A DNA stretch of 20,819 nucleotides from Cryomorphaceae bacterium. GTDB lineage: Bacteria; Bacteroidota; Bacteroidia; Flavobacteriales; Schleiferiaceae. Shown piece by piece: positions 7,720-15,850 of the stretch. A model generated the notes under the pieces. That model was given only the letters and a program-made list of their open reading frames with translations, ran no database searches and was not told the origin of the DNA. The stretch's first letter is position 1. Each line of letters begins with the position of its first letter. A program made the translations under genes and the position numbers. The DNA is taken from contig NYXD01000139.1 in NCBI GenBank assembly GCA_002685435.1, positions 1 through 20,819 on the forward strand, written 5' to 3'.

Positions 7720-8973
7720 TTAATAAACCCCCGCTGACGCTTGCATTAACAACCCGCAGATATAAGCACCGTAAGTGCCTAATGCATACCCCAAAACCGC
7801 TAGAAGCACGCCAACTGGAGCTAACGCCGGGTGGAAGGCAGCTGCAACAACGGGTGCGCTTGCCGCTCCGCCGATATTTGCTTTTGAGCCGACAGCTAGA
7901 AAGAAATAGGGGGCACGAATAATCTTTGCAACGATGAACATGAGACCCACGTGTATCATCATCCACACCAATCCCACAGCAAATAACCCAGGTTTGTGGA
8001 AAATCTCCATCACGTTCATGCTCATGCCGATAGTGGCAACTAGAATGTAAATAAAAACACTACCCACTTTTGAAGCACCGGCTCCTTCCAATGTGCGGGC
8101 TTTTGTAAAGCTTAGTCCAATACCAATAGTAGTCGCAATAACAACCAGCCAAAAGAAGCCAGAGGTCAAGCTGAATTTTGCAAGAATTGGATAGTGCTCA
8201 CCTATGTATGGTGCTATACCGTCACTCATCCAATGCGCCAAACCGGTCGCTCCAAAAGCCAACGCCAATATGTAAATGAGGTCGTTGAATGAAGTCACCT
8301 TGCTAATGCTAGCAGTGTAAGCCTCCATCTTATTCTGCAAGGAATCTACCGCTGAAGCATCGGCCTTGAAGGCTTTGTCAATGTTTTTGTGCTTTGCAAC
8401 ACCGATAAGTAAAAATGCCATCCACAACTCTGCGACTAAAACATCCACAGTAACCATGGCGCTAAAGATATCTTCACTGACTTCGAAAACCTCTTTCATG
8501 GCCGCTTGATTCGCGCCACCGCCAATCCAAGAGCCCGCTACAGTAGTCATTCCGCGCCAAATTTCCTCTGGATTAGCGCCTACGATATCCGGAGCAATCA
8601 CGCTAAATAATAAAATACTTAATGGACCGCCAATCACCACCCCAACTGTACCGGTAAAGAACATGATAAGCGCCTTAGGACCTAATTTTTTTACCTCGCC
8701 AAAGTCAATACTGAGTGTTAATAAAATCAATGCCGCCGGTAAGAGGTAACGGCTCGCCATATAATACAACCGACTCTGCTTCGGATCTATGATTTCGAAC
8801 GTGGTGAGTAGGGACGGTAAAAAGTAGCACAATAACAGTGCTGGTATAACGCTATAAAACTTTTTGAACGCCGGATGTTCGCTTTTTGAGGTATAAAAAA
8901 TAGCGCCCAACATGGCTGCTAATATTCCAAACAACGTGGCATCGTTAGTAATTAAAGGATGAACTTCGTGCAT
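7720..8973 (-). CDS. DUF819 family integral membrane protein (YjcL-like)
   Basis: The 417-residue protein is almost entirely hydrophobic, with roughly ten to twelve membrane segments starting at about residue 10. It fits the DUF819 family (B. subtilis YjcL), whose function I do not know to be established. Two similar glycine-rich motifs occur about 215 residues apart: GSWIGGGANQAAM at 147-159 and GSKANIGGAASAP at 362-374. Such a pair in two halves is typical of secondary transporters with an internal repeat, so a transporter of an ion or small organic solute is a reasonable inference. The soluble stretch around 190-225 (HKNIDKAFKADASAVDS) is probably a cytoplasmic loop joining the halves. The gene sits between a hydrolase (13-base gap) and an unknown membrane protein (11-base gap), with a secreted peptidase further on, so peptide or amino-acid use is possible but unproven. 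Confidence 0.85.
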   Translation of the reverse strand: MHEVHPLITNDATLFGILAAMLGAIFYTSKSEHPAFKKFYSVIPALLLCYFLPSLLTTFEIIDPKQSRLYYMASRYLLPAALILLTLSIDFGEVKKLGPKALIMFFTGTVGVVIGGPLSILLFSVIAPDIVGANPEEIWRGMTTVAGSWIGGGANQAAMKEVFEVSEDIFSAMVTVDVLVAELWMAFLLIGVAKHKNIDKAFKADASAVDSLQNKMEAYTASISKVTSFNDLIYILALAFGATGLAHWMSDGIAPYIGEHYPILAKFSLTSGFFWLVVIATTIGIGLSFTKARTLEGAGASKVGSVFIYILVATIGMSMNVMEIFHKPGLFAVGLVWMMIHVGLMFIVAKIIRAPYFFLAVGSKANIGGAASAPVVAAAFHPALAPVGVLLAVLGYALGTYGAYICGLLMQASAGVY

Positions 8974-8986
8974 AATTGGGTATTCG

Positions 8987-9640
8987 TTATTTTTCTAAAA
9001 TGGCGATTTCCTGTGCTAGTTTTTCCACGTCAAAAGAGTGGCCTCCTTCGTACACGCTCACCGAAGGTTCGAAGTTATACTTTTCTAGGTAGTAGCCTCT
9101 CATTTCTTGTTGCTTCTCGGTCGTGATGTATTCGTCTCGTGTTCCAAAACAGGCTTTAAATCTGAGCTCTTCCAATGCTGCTCTATTCGTTTCGTCAAGA
9201 TCTGGAGGCCAGCTTCCTGCCCAAGCTAATATTGAAGAAGGCTGCACGTCTGGGTGACCTATACAACGCATAATGGTCGCTACGCCCTGCGAAAACGCCA
9301 CACAATGAATGGTCGCCTTTGGCGCCTGCTGTTTAATCCACTGAAACACAAATCCCAAGTACAGACGCTGGTTAGCGATATCTACCAACCGTTCGTCTTT
9401 GGTCATCCATGATGCGCCTACGCGACCGTGAACTCCGTTAAGGTAAAATTTATGTGGGCCTTGAGGAAACACAAAGGCGCGCTCTTCTGTGGCCAATGAA
9501 CGAAAATGCCGCGCAAAGAATTGGACCAATTGGCCATAGCCGTGCAAACCCACCCAAACGTGCTTTGTTGCATCAGACAAGGTCCCAAGCGAGTCTACTC
9601 TTTGCTCTTGCGCTACTGGTATCCAGTGCGTTTGATTCAT
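8987..9640 (-). CDS. Alpha/beta hydrolase, phospholipase/carboxylesterase-like
   Basis: This 217-residue protein has the layout of the small cytoplasmic esterase group (phospholipase/carboxylesterase, YpfH-like). Visible features: VGLHGYGQ (30-37), an oxyanion-type HGxG motif; FPQGPHKFYLNG (58-69); the nucleophile elbow AFSQG with Ser117; Asp169 in FGTRDEYI; and His201 in EGGHSF. The elbow has Ala where the consensus GxSxG has Gly, which is tolerated in some members. No signal peptide is present. Family members cleave short acyl or carboxyl esters; the substrate here cannot be told. Its ATG immediately follows the TAA of the enoyl-CoA hydratase, so the two are certainly on one transcript, and an acyl ester or thioester substrate related to that enzyme is a modest inference. 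Confidence 0.85.
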   Translation of the reverse strand: MNQTHWIPVAQEQRVDSLGTLSDATKHVWVGLHGYGQLVQFFARHFRSLATEERAFVFPQGPHKFYLNGVHGRVGASWMTKDERLVDIANQRLYLGFVFQWIKQQAPKATIHCVAFSQGVATIMRCIGHPDVQPSSILAWAGSWPPDLDETNRAALEELRFKACFGTRDEYITTEKQQEMRGYYLEKYNFEPSVSVYEGGHSFDVEKLAQEIAILEK

Positions 9641-10417
9641 TTAAGCACCGGGGAATTTTGGTTTGCGTTTTTCTAAAAACGCCGTGGTTCCTTCCTTAAA
9701 ATCTGCGGTTTCAAAACAATCTCCAAAAGCTTGCACTTCCACATCATACCCGATAGCGCCTTCAAGCAAACCTGCGTTTACCGCCTCAATGGCATATCCC
9801 ATGGCTACAATACTGTTTTTCATAAAGTCATGCGCCATCTTTTCAGCGGTCGATCGAAGCGTTTCTTGCGGAACTACAGCATTTACCAATCCATAACTCA
9901 AAGCTGTAGACGCATCAATCATTTTTGCGCTAAATATCATTTCTAAAGCGCGTCCTTTCCCTATGAGCTGTGGTAAGCGTTGTGTGCCTCCGTACCCGGG
10001 GATAACGCCTAAGGAGGTCTCAGGAAGACCCATGCGTGCATTATCGGAAGCAATCCGCACATGAGCAGCCATGGCTAATTCTAAACCGCCTCCTAATGCA
10101 AATCCATTAATCGCCGCAATGACTGGTTTTGAAAATTCTTCAATCACATTAAATACAGTCGTGTGACCCGTCTTTGCGAGGTCCGATCCTTCCGGACCAG
10201 AGAAATCAGCAAATTCTTTAATGTCGGCACCTGCGACAAATGCTTTGTCGCCGGATCCAGTCATAATAACCACCTTAACGGCATCATTATTTCGCATAGA
10301 TTCAAAAGCCTCGTTAATCTCCGATAACGTTTGTTTGTTTAAAGCGTTGAGTTGTTTCGGTCGGTTAATGACTAACACCGCGATGCCGTCAACAATGGTA
10401 AGTTGTACGTTTTCCAT
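9641..10417 (-). CDS. Enoyl-CoA hydratase/isomerase family protein (crotonase)
   Basis: At 258 residues this is the standard length of a short-chain enoyl-CoA hydratase, which adds water to trans-2-enoyl-CoA in fatty acid or butyryl-CoA metabolism. The CoA-binding and oxyanion-hole region AFVAGADIKEF (59-69) and NGFALGGGLELAMA (104-117) are present, and both catalytic glutamates are kept: Glu113 in GGGLELA and Glu133 in GLPETSLG. The next stretch, GVIPGYGGTQRL, is also typical. Having both glutamates favours a true hydratase over a member with changed chemistry. No other beta-oxidation gene lies in the window, which is usual for scattered crotonases in Bacteroidota. The start is 2 bases from the kinase stop. 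An interaction with the adjacent hydrolase is possible but not shown. Confidence 0.93.
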   Translation of the reverse strand: MENVQLTIVDGIAVLVINRPKQLNALNKQTLSEINEAFESMRNNDAVKVVIMTGSGDKAFVAGADIKEFADFSGPEGSDLAKTGHTTVFNVIEEFSKPVIAAINGFALGGGLELAMAAHVRIASDNARMGLPETSLGVIPGYGGTQRLPQLIGKGRALEMIFSAKMIDASTALSYGLVNAVVPQETLRSTAEKMAHDFMKNSIVAMGYAIEAVNAGLLEGAIGYDVEVQAFGDCFETADFKEGTTAFLEKRKPKFPGA

Positions 10418-10419
10418 TT

Positions 10420-11841
10420 TTAAGATAGGTTGTTTTGCTTTGTAGGTATGGTAATGGTGAAGACGGCGCCTTGTTTCCCGTTTTCAAAAGCAATGGTTCC
10501 GCCAAAGTTTTGAATGAGGTTTTTAACCATGGCCAGCCCTAGCCCCATTCCGGAACTTTTCGTTGTAAAATTGGGCTCAAAAACACGTTCTTTCATTTCA
10601 TCAGGAATACCGGTTCCGTTATCGCTGACCGATATGATGCCTTTACCTTGTTCTTTTTGAACCCGTACTACAATCTCTGGCTGACGGTCTTCTGGGACGC
10701 TTTGTAACGCATTTTTAATAAGATTGTGAATGATTCTTGACCATTGCTCTTTATCCACACTGGCGTAAACAGGACCGTCTGAAAGGAATTGAACCCCCCG
10801 GTCACTGTACAGTGCAATTGCGCGATTACTTAAATAAGAAATATCGTGTGTTTCCAAACGCAGCGATGGCATTTGGGCAAATCTTGAGAACGCCTCTGCA
10901 ATGGAGGTCAAACCCTCGATCTCTTCGAGCAAATGCTTTGACATCTCTTGAAGTTCGTCCAGGTCCTTCTCGCGCTGCATCATTTGAAGCGTTAGCTTCA
11001 TTGGGGTTAACGGGTTTTTAATCTCATGCGCCACTTGCTGAGCCATTTCTTTCCAAGCGCTCTCACGCTCGCTCTTTGCTAGATCAACTGCCGTCTTCTC
11101 CAGTTTTTCAACCATCAGGTTGTATTCCTGTATCAATTGACCCATCTCGTCGTTGTGTCGCCAAGTCAATTTTTCATTGCTCTGGTTCAAACGAACCTTC
11201 TTCAGCTTCGCCCCAACGATTCTCATGTTTCGGCTGATGTAATTAGACAATATTAAGGCAAGCACAATCCCTATCAACAGTAAGAGGACGTATATAAAGC
11301 CCAGCTGACGGAGGAACTGATAATCCTCATCAGGAATAAGGTTATCGTTTACTGCATAAGGAACGCGTATGATAAGCTCTACTGAATTATTCGAGCTAAC
11401 AATATTTCCTGTGCCTATCAAAAAACCTTCTGTTGCTTCTATCGCATACTCTGATTTCGGTTTACGCGTCAGTGAGCTTAATTCTACCCATGATGGAAAT
11501 AATTCGTCGGACGCTTCAAACACATGGCTTCTTGCCAATAGCGCGCCATTCGGATGATAGAGCCCCAGGTCTAATTTATGAATGGATCCTATCTCGTCCA
11601 TTCTAGTTCCAAGTACTGTTTTCCATTGAGTTGGTGACAACTCTAGGCCTTGATAGCCGCTGGTGATGTAGTCGATATGTGAAGAAATAGCCTTTGCTTT
11701 TCGCTCTAATCGTTCGTAATGGTAATTCTTGTTTTCCGCTTTAAAGTGGTACAGTGAAAACGTTCCCGTTAGCACGAAAGCCACGAGAAGAATCATCATC
11801 ATGAATAAAAAAGTACGGACCCGAATGGTTAAGACTGCCAT
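10420..11841 (-). CDS. NtrY-like membrane sensor histidine kinase
   Basis: The 473-residue protein is an orphan two-component sensor. Helix 1 is at about 10-32 (FLFMMMILLVAFVLTG), a periplasmic sensor region without a recognisable fold at about 33-180, helix 2 at about 183-205, and a HAMP linker at about 205-258. The dimerisation and phosphotransfer domain has His272 in QVAHEIKNPLTPMKL, whose HEIKNPLTP form is typical of the NtrY group. The ATP-binding domain shows N box Asn377 (NLIKNALQS), G1 Asp407 (SDNGTGIP), an F box around FEPNFTTK, and G2 GMGLGLAMV (431-439). It should autophosphorylate at His272 and pass the phosphate to a regulator, but none is encoded in the window. It leads an operon of metabolic and envelope genes, with an HTH gene 53 bases upstream. 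The sensed signal cannot be read from the sequence. Confidence 0.93.
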   Translation of the reverse strand: MAVLTIRVRTFLFMMMILLVAFVLTGTFSLYHFKAENKNYHYERLERKAKAISSHIDYITSGYQGLELSPTQWKTVLGTRMDEIGSIHKLDLGLYHPNGALLARSHVFEASDELFPSWVELSSLTRKPKSEYAIEATEGFLIGTGNIVSSNNSVELIIRVPYAVNDNLIPDEDYQFLRQLGFIYVLLLLIGIVLALILSNYISRNMRIVGAKLKKVRLNQSNEKLTWRHNDEMGQLIQEYNLMVEKLEKTAVDLAKSERESAWKEMAQQVAHEIKNPLTPMKLTLQMMQREKDLDELQEMSKHLLEEIEGLTSIAEAFSRFAQMPSLRLETHDISYLSNRAIALYSDRGVQFLSDGPVYASVDKEQWSRIIHNLIKNALQSVPEDRQPEIVVRVQKEQGKGIISVSDNGTGIPDEMKERVFEPNFTTKSSGMGLGLAMVKNLIQNFGGTIAFENGKQGAVFTITIPTKQNNLS

Positions 11842-11894
11842 GTTTCTAAATTAAGGCAATACTCGCAGGTCGGAAAGGCTAATTGTGGATATTT

Positions 11895-12074
11895 CTACAA
11901 CCCAAATTTTTCGCGGAGTGGGCGTGTAGGTATGATGATCTTTCCTCCTAATTTACTGTTAACGACTTCCCCAGACTTGAGCAAACGCTGTGCAGTGGCA
12001 CGAGAAATATCAAAAAGCTGCATGAGTTCAGCTACACTGATAAACTCCTTTTGGAGCAATTCAGATTGTGACAT
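11895..12074 (-). CDS. Small helix-turn-helix DNA-binding protein (excisionase/MerR-like)
   Basis: A 59-residue reading frame starts MSQSELLQKEFISVAELMQ and ends REKFGL with a TAG. The segment FISVAELMQLFDISRATAQRLLKSGEV (about 11-37) has the form of the winged helix-turn-helix in the HTH_17/excisionase group: a strand, helix SVAELMQLF, turn DIS, recognition helix RATAQRLLKSG, then a wing-like strand pair GKIIIPTRPL. The protein is short enough to be a complete domain and should bind DNA, perhaps as a dimer. No integrase or phage gene is near, so it is more likely a small chromosomal regulator than a recombination factor. It stands alone between the atp terminator and the kinase gene and could regulate or be cotranscribed with that operon. 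A partial promoter match, TATATTTT (12102-12109, minus strand), lies 27 bases upstream without a clear -33 element. Confidence 0.8.
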   Translation of the reverse strand: MSQSELLQKEFISVAELMQLFDISRATAQRLLKSGEVVNSKLGGKIIIPTRPLREKFGL

Positions 12075-12179
12075 GGTACTTAGGTAATGGTTTGAGTCTC
12101 TAAAATATACAGAAATTCTATTCTTCTGCTAGTTAGGTCTCTTTTACCACAGCGTTTGTCTCGATTGAGCCTATTAACC

Positions 12180-12208
12180 AAAAAAACCCGCGGTCTAAAC
12201 CGCGGGTT
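12180..12208 (-). terminator. Terminator of the atp operon
   Basis: AACCCGCGGT (12185-12194) and ACCGCGGGTT (12199-12208) are perfect 10-bp arms around a 4-base loop CTAA. The A run at 12180-12186 gives a U-tract on the minus-strand transcript. It lies 21 bases past the atpG stop. On the plus strand only TTGTACTGTTTTT follows, so activity is mainly on the minus strand. Confidence 0.92.
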
Positions 12209-12229
12209 GTACTGTTTTTATAGGGTTTC

Positions 12230-13093
12230 TTAACCCGCTAGGGCATCTGCACCACCCACAATCTCTAAGATTTCGTTGGTAATCGCAGCCTGACGTGCCT
12301 TGTTGTATTCGAGCTTCAAATCTCCCTGTAGTGCTTTTGCATTGTCGGTTGCTTTGTGCATTGCCGTCATGCGCGCACCGTGCTCTGATGCATTCGCATC
12401 AAGAAGCGCTGCAAAGAACTGAGTCTTGAGTGATGTAGGAATCAAATCAGCCAAAATTTCTTGCATCGAAGGCTCATAGATGTACTCTGTGTTATCAACC
12501 ACTTCTTCAGTACCTAATTGCTCTTCCATGGCTATGGGCAAAAATTGCTCTGCCTGCGGCTCTTGAACTGCTGCGTTTTTAAACGAATTGTATACAATAA
12601 CTACTTTATCGAATTCACCTGCAACGAAGCCGTCCATTAACGACTGTGCTTCTTGCTTTGCGCCCTCAAAGGAAATATCGTCCCAAAGAGCAGTGTTGCT
12701 GCTTACTTTGCGTGAATCGTTTTTAAACGCATCGTGCGCCTTCTTTCCAACCGTAGCAATAGTGTATTCGCCAGGATTAGCAACCATATAGCTCTTTGCC
12801 TTTTTGACAACGCTGGAGTTAAATCCGCCACAAAGACCTCTATTCGAAGAAATCACCACCAAACGCACACGGTTGCCATCGCGTACTTCACCGTATGCGT
12901 TTTCGCTACTATCCAATGTACTAGATGCCTTCTGAAGAATTTCAGTCAACTTAGAAGCATAAGGACGCATCTGAACAATCGCATCCTGCGCTTTCTTCAA
13001 TTTTGCAGCACTCACCATCTTCATCGCTGAAGTGATTTTCATTGTACTACCAATGGAAGTAATTCTGTTTCTAAGCTCTTTTAAGTTCGCCAT
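12230..13093 (-). CDS. atpG: ATP synthase F1 gamma subunit
   Basis: This 287-residue protein has the usual length and both signature ends of gamma, the rotating central stalk of the F1 motor. The N-terminal helix begins ANLKELRNRITSIGSTMKITSAMKMVSAAKLKKAQ and the C-terminal helix contains the family signature RQAAITNEILEIVGGADAL. These two helices form the coiled coil that turns inside the alpha/beta hexamer; the middle part, including VVISSNRGLCGGFNSSVVKKA, forms the Rossmann-like globular domain that contacts epsilon and the c ring. It is the last gene of the operon, 36 bases after atpA, and is followed by the strong terminator. atpD and atpC, which usually complete F1, are not next to it. 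Confidence 0.98.
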   Translation of the reverse strand: MANLKELRNRITSIGSTMKITSAMKMVSAAKLKKAQDAIVQMRPYASKLTEILQKASSTLDSSENAYGEVRDGNRVRLVVISSNRGLCGGFNSSVVKKAKSYMVANPGEYTIATVGKKAHDAFKNDSRKVSSNTALWDDISFEGAKQEAQSLMDGFVAGEFDKVVIVYNSFKNAAVQEPQAEQFLPIAMEEQLGTEEVVDNTEYIYEPSMQEILADLIPTSLKTQFFAALLDANASEHGARMTAMHKATDNAKALQGDLKLEYNKARQAAITNEILEIVGGADALAG

Positions 13094-13129
13094 AGGAGGT
13101 TAGTTTTTCCTTCCGTAAGGGAGGTTAAA

Positions 13130-14710
13130 TTACGCTTCGTAGTTAGGTAATACTTCCGCAATAGACGCTTCAATAGCGCCGATCTCTGCGTCCGTCCACT
13201 TGCCACCAGCGATGCTGTTAAGCGCATCTTTCTTATTTCCTTCCATGTATTCGATAAGTGCACTTTCAAATGCCTTTACCTTGTTTACTGGAACCTTGTT
13301 TAATTTTCCTTTTGTACCTACGTAGATGATCGCTACTTGGTGTGCAACTGACATCGGTGCATTCACACCTTGCTTCAGAATCTCTACGTTACGCTCACCT
13401 TTGTTAATTACCGACATTGTCGCAGCGTCAAGGTCAGATCCAAACTTAGCAAACGCTTCTAGTTCGCGGTACTGTGCTTGGTCAAGCTTCAATGTTCCCG
13501 ACACCTTCTTCATTGGCTTGATCTGAGCCGATCCACCCACACGAGATACAGAGATACCAACGTTAATCGCTGGACGTACCCCTGAGTTGAACAAATCAGC
13601 CTCCAAGAAGATCTGACCGTCCGTAATAGAAATTACGTTCGTAGGAATGTAGGCAGATACATCACCTGCTTGTGTTTCAATAATGGGGAGTGCAGTCAAA
13701 GAGCCGCCACCTTTTACCTTGTCTTTCAGCGACTCAGGAAGGTCATTCATTTGTGAAGCAATAGTATCGTCAGCGATCACTTTTGCTGCGCGCTCCAATA
13801 ATCTTGAGTGCAAATAGAATACATCACCCGGGTATGCCTCGCGACCTGGTGGACGACGTAGCAACAATGAAACCTCACGGTAGGCTACAGCCTGCTTTGA
13901 AAGGTCATCATAGATGATCAAACCTGGACGACCTGTATCGCGGAAATACTCACCGATTGCTGCACCAGCAAATGGCGCGTAGAACTGCATAGGTGCAGGG
14001 TCAGAAGCGTTCGCGGCAACAATCGTAGTGTACTGCATTGCACCGGCGTCTTCCAGCGTCTTGGCAATAGCCGCAACCGTAGAGCCTTTCTGGCCTACAG
14101 CAACGTAGATACAGTATACTGGCTCGCCTTTATCGAAGAACTCTTTCTGGTTAATAATAGTATCGATCGCAACAGTAGTCTTACCTGTCTGACGGTCACC
14201 GATAATAAGCTCACGTTGGCCACGACCAATTGGAATCATTGCGTCAATTGACTTGATACCTGTTTGCATTGGTTCGTTTACCGGCTGACGGAAAATTACC
14301 CCAGGTGCTTTACGCTCCAATGGCATTTCATAGGTTTCGCCCTGAATCGGTCCTTTACCGTCAATGGGTTTACCCAGTGTGTCCACTACACGACCCACAA
14401 CTCCCTCACCTACGTTGATAGACGCGATAGTGTTAGTACGTTTAACAGTGGTTCCCTCCTTGATGTCCGTAGACGGAGCGAGCAATACGATACCGACGTT
14501 GTCCTCTTCTAGGTTCAAAACGATACCTTTTTGGCCGTTTTCGAACTGTACCAACTCACCTGATTGAGCGTTTGCCAAACCGTAAGCGCGCGCAATACCA
14601 TCACCTACTTCAAGTACGGTACCCACTTCGTTTAGGTCAGCGCCATCGCTAAAACCTGATAACTGTTGCTTAAGGATTGCTGAAATTTCAGCTGGATTTA
14701 CTTCTGCCAT
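13130..14710 (-). CDS. atpA: ATP synthase F1 alpha subunit
   Basis: The 526-residue protein is the non-catalytic alpha subunit of F1, which alternates with beta in the hexamer and binds regulatory nucleotide. The N-terminal beta-barrel domain covers about 1-95, the nucleotide-binding domain about 96-385, and the helical C-terminal domain the rest. Walker A is GDRQTGKT (171-178). The arginine finger in SRVGGSAQ is Arg390, which reaches into the beta catalytic site. The [28 protein letters not shown] stretch is typical of alpha. It starts [13 protein letters not shown], a common alpha N-terminus, supporting the start. It lies between atpH (45-base gap) and atpG (36-base gap), and the matching beta subunit gene must lie elsewhere in the genome. 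Confidence 0.99.
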   Translation of the reverse strand: MAEVNPAEISAILKQQLSGFSDGADLNEVGTVLEVGDGIARAYGLANAQSGELVQFENGQKGIVLNLEEDNVGIVLLAPSTDIKEGTTVKRTNTIASINVGEGVVGRVVDTLGKPIDGKGPIQGETYEMPLERKAPGVIFRQPVNEPMQTGIKSIDAMIPIGRGQRELIIGDRQTGKTTVAIDTIINQKEFFDKGEPVYCIYVAVGQKGSTVAAIAKTLEDAGAMQYTTIVAANASDPAPMQFYAPFAGAAIGEYFRDTGRPGLIIYDDLSKQAVAYREVSLLLRRPPGREAYPGDVFYLHSRLLERAAKVIADDTIASQMNDLPESLKDKVKGGGSLTALPIIETQAGDVSAYIPTNVISITDGQIFLEADLFNSGVRPAINVGISVSRVGGSAQIKPMKKVSGTLKLDQAQYRELEAFAKFGSDLDAATMSVINKGERNVEILKQGVNAPMSVAHQVAIIYVGTKGKLNKVPVNKVKAFESALIEYMEGNKKDALNSIAGGKWTDAEIGAIEASIAEVLPNYEA

Positions 14711-14755
14711 GATCCTCTATTTAAGGTCTTTTTTTTCTGTTGTAATACTTGGTGA

Positions 14756-15292
14756 CTAGTCAATCATTGCGTTGCGCAATGCTCTTAGTTTACCGGAAAT
14801 TGTATTATCTAACTGGTATCCTTCCACTTCTAACTTCAGTCCACCGATAACGGTAGCGTCGACTTCTTCAGTAAGTAACACCTCTTTGCTCAATTGGCTC
14901 GATAATTTCGAAACCAACTTTTCTTTATCGCTTGGAGACAAAGCAACTGCACTCACCACGTGAGCCTCAATGATTCCTTTGTGCGCCAAAACGTCTTTTT
15001 CAAACTTCTCACAAACTTTAGCCAAATGCTCTTCACGGCCGTTGTTGGTAAGCAGCATGATGAAACCCTCGAAAAGTTCACTCACCTTTCCACCGAAGAC
15101 CTCTTTTAAGATCGCCTGCTTCTTGTCTGCTTTAACGACTGGGTTTTTAAGCAATAAAGCCAACTCTCCAGATGCTAAAACCGATTCCTTAGTTAAAACT
15201 GCATCTGCACGAACGACGTCTAATACGTTTTGTTCAATCGCCAATTCTAGTAAGGCCTTGCTGTAACGGGTTGCGACTCTTGGGTAATTCAT
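14756..15292 (-). CDS. atpH: ATP synthase F1 delta subunit (OSCP)
   Basis: This 178-residue protein matches the delta/OSCP family, which joins the top of F1 to the peripheral stalk made by the b subunits. It begins MNYPRVATRYSKALLELA, with the usual start of the six-helix N-terminal domain, and carries the family segment LLTNNGREEHLAKVCEKFEK near 81-100. The C-terminal part includes EEVDATVIGGLKLEVEGYQLDNTISGKLRALRNAM, close to the family signature GGxxIxxGxxxxDxSxxxxLxxL. It follows atpF after 8 bases and precedes atpA, the standard F-H-A order. Coupling with atpF translation is likely because of the short gap. Confidence 0.97.
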   Translation of the reverse strand: MNYPRVATRYSKALLELAIEQNVLDVVRADAVLTKESVLASGELALLLKNPVVKADKKQAILKEVFGGKVSELFEGFIMLLTNNGREEHLAKVCEKFEKDVLAHKGIIEAHVVSAVALSPSDKEKLVSKLSSQLSKEVLLTEEVDATVIGGLKLEVEGYQLDNTISGKLRALRNAMID

Positions 15293-15300
15293 ACCTGTTC

Positions 15301-15801
15301 TTAGTTGAATTTCACGTCTTCAATGATCTTACCAATCATTGCAGTTTGCTTGTTTTCAGCGCTCAACTCCTGGCCCAAAATCTTTTCAGCGACATCGATG
15401 CTCAGTGAGGCCGCCTGATTCTTAAGCTCCGCAATTGCAGCCGTTTTCTCCGCTTCAATCGCCGCTTTTGCAGACACAATCGCCTTATCCGCTTCTGTAG
15501 CCGCTGCCTCTTTTGCCTCTGTAATCATTTTGTTTTTCATGTCACGCGCCTCTTTCAAGATGCGTTCACGCTCTTCACGCGCTTCTTTCAAAATGGCCTC
15601 GTTGCTCTGTTGCAACGACTGCATTTCAAGGCGTGCTTTCTCAGCTTCCTTCAAAGCGTCTTCTATAGACTGTTCTCTCTCGTTTACCGCGTTCAAAATA
15701 GGCTTCCATGCGTACTTTTTAAGTACGAAGATCAGAAGTATAAACACTAGCGATTGCCAGAAGAATAGTCCTATCGAGAAGTCATTAATTAGCTTGTCCA
15801 T
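15301..15801 (-). CDS. atpF: ATP synthase Fo b subunit
   Basis: The 166-residue b subunit forms the peripheral stalk as a dimer. One membrane helix is seen at about 10-27 (GLFFWQSLVFILLIFVL), followed by KKYAWKPILNAVNEREQSIEDAL, the typical start of the long cytoplasmic coiled coil. Residues about 40-130 are rich in Ala, Glu, Lys and Arg with few prolines. The length is usual. A 79-base gap separates it from atpE, unusually long inside this operon, and that gap holds a terminator-like hairpin and a possible promoter. A short palindrome, TTGATTCAAATCAA, lies just before its start (15807-15820). Confidence 0.97.
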   Translation of the reverse strand: MDKLINDFSIGLFFWQSLVFILLIFVLKKYAWKPILNAVNEREQSIEDALKEAEKARLEMQSLQQSNEAILKEAREERERILKEARDMKNKMITEAKEAAATEADKAIVSAKAAIEAEKTAAIAELKNQAASLSIDVAEKILGQELSAENKQTAMIGKIIEDVKFN

Positions 15802-15817
15802 ATTTTTTGATTCAAAT

Positions 15818-15850
15818 CAAATCTATAATTAGGAAAAATAGACGGTGCAA
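15818..15850 (-). promoter_or_regulatory. Possible internal promoter before atpF
   Basis: On the minus strand TAGATTTG (15818-15825) matches the Bacteroidota -7 consensus TAnnTTTG exactly. GGTTG, with TTG at 15848-15850, is a possible -33 element 22 bases upstream, slightly longer than usual. It would start transcription a few bases before the atpF ATG. The -33 part overlaps the hairpin after atpE. A chance match in AT-rich sequence is quite possible. Confidence 0.3.

Noticed and set aside
11895..12074. HTH protein as evidence of a prophage or integrated element
   Set aside because: No integrase, attachment-site repeat or other phage gene is nearby, and the flanks are core genes.
13111..13126. 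Imperfect hairpin CCTTCCGTAAGGGAGG between atpA and atpG
   Set aside because: In the transcribed strand one pair is mismatched and no U-tract follows, so it is not a terminator.
15711..15727. Inverted repeat CGTACTT-TTT-AAGTACG
   Set aside because: It lies inside atpF and encodes the ordinary LKKYAW junction after the membrane helix, without a T-tract, so it is probably coding coincidence.
15807..15820. Short palindrome TTGATTCAAATCAA just before atpF
   Set aside because: The 6-bp arms are AT-rich with a 2-base loop. It may influence translation, but there is too little to call it an operator.
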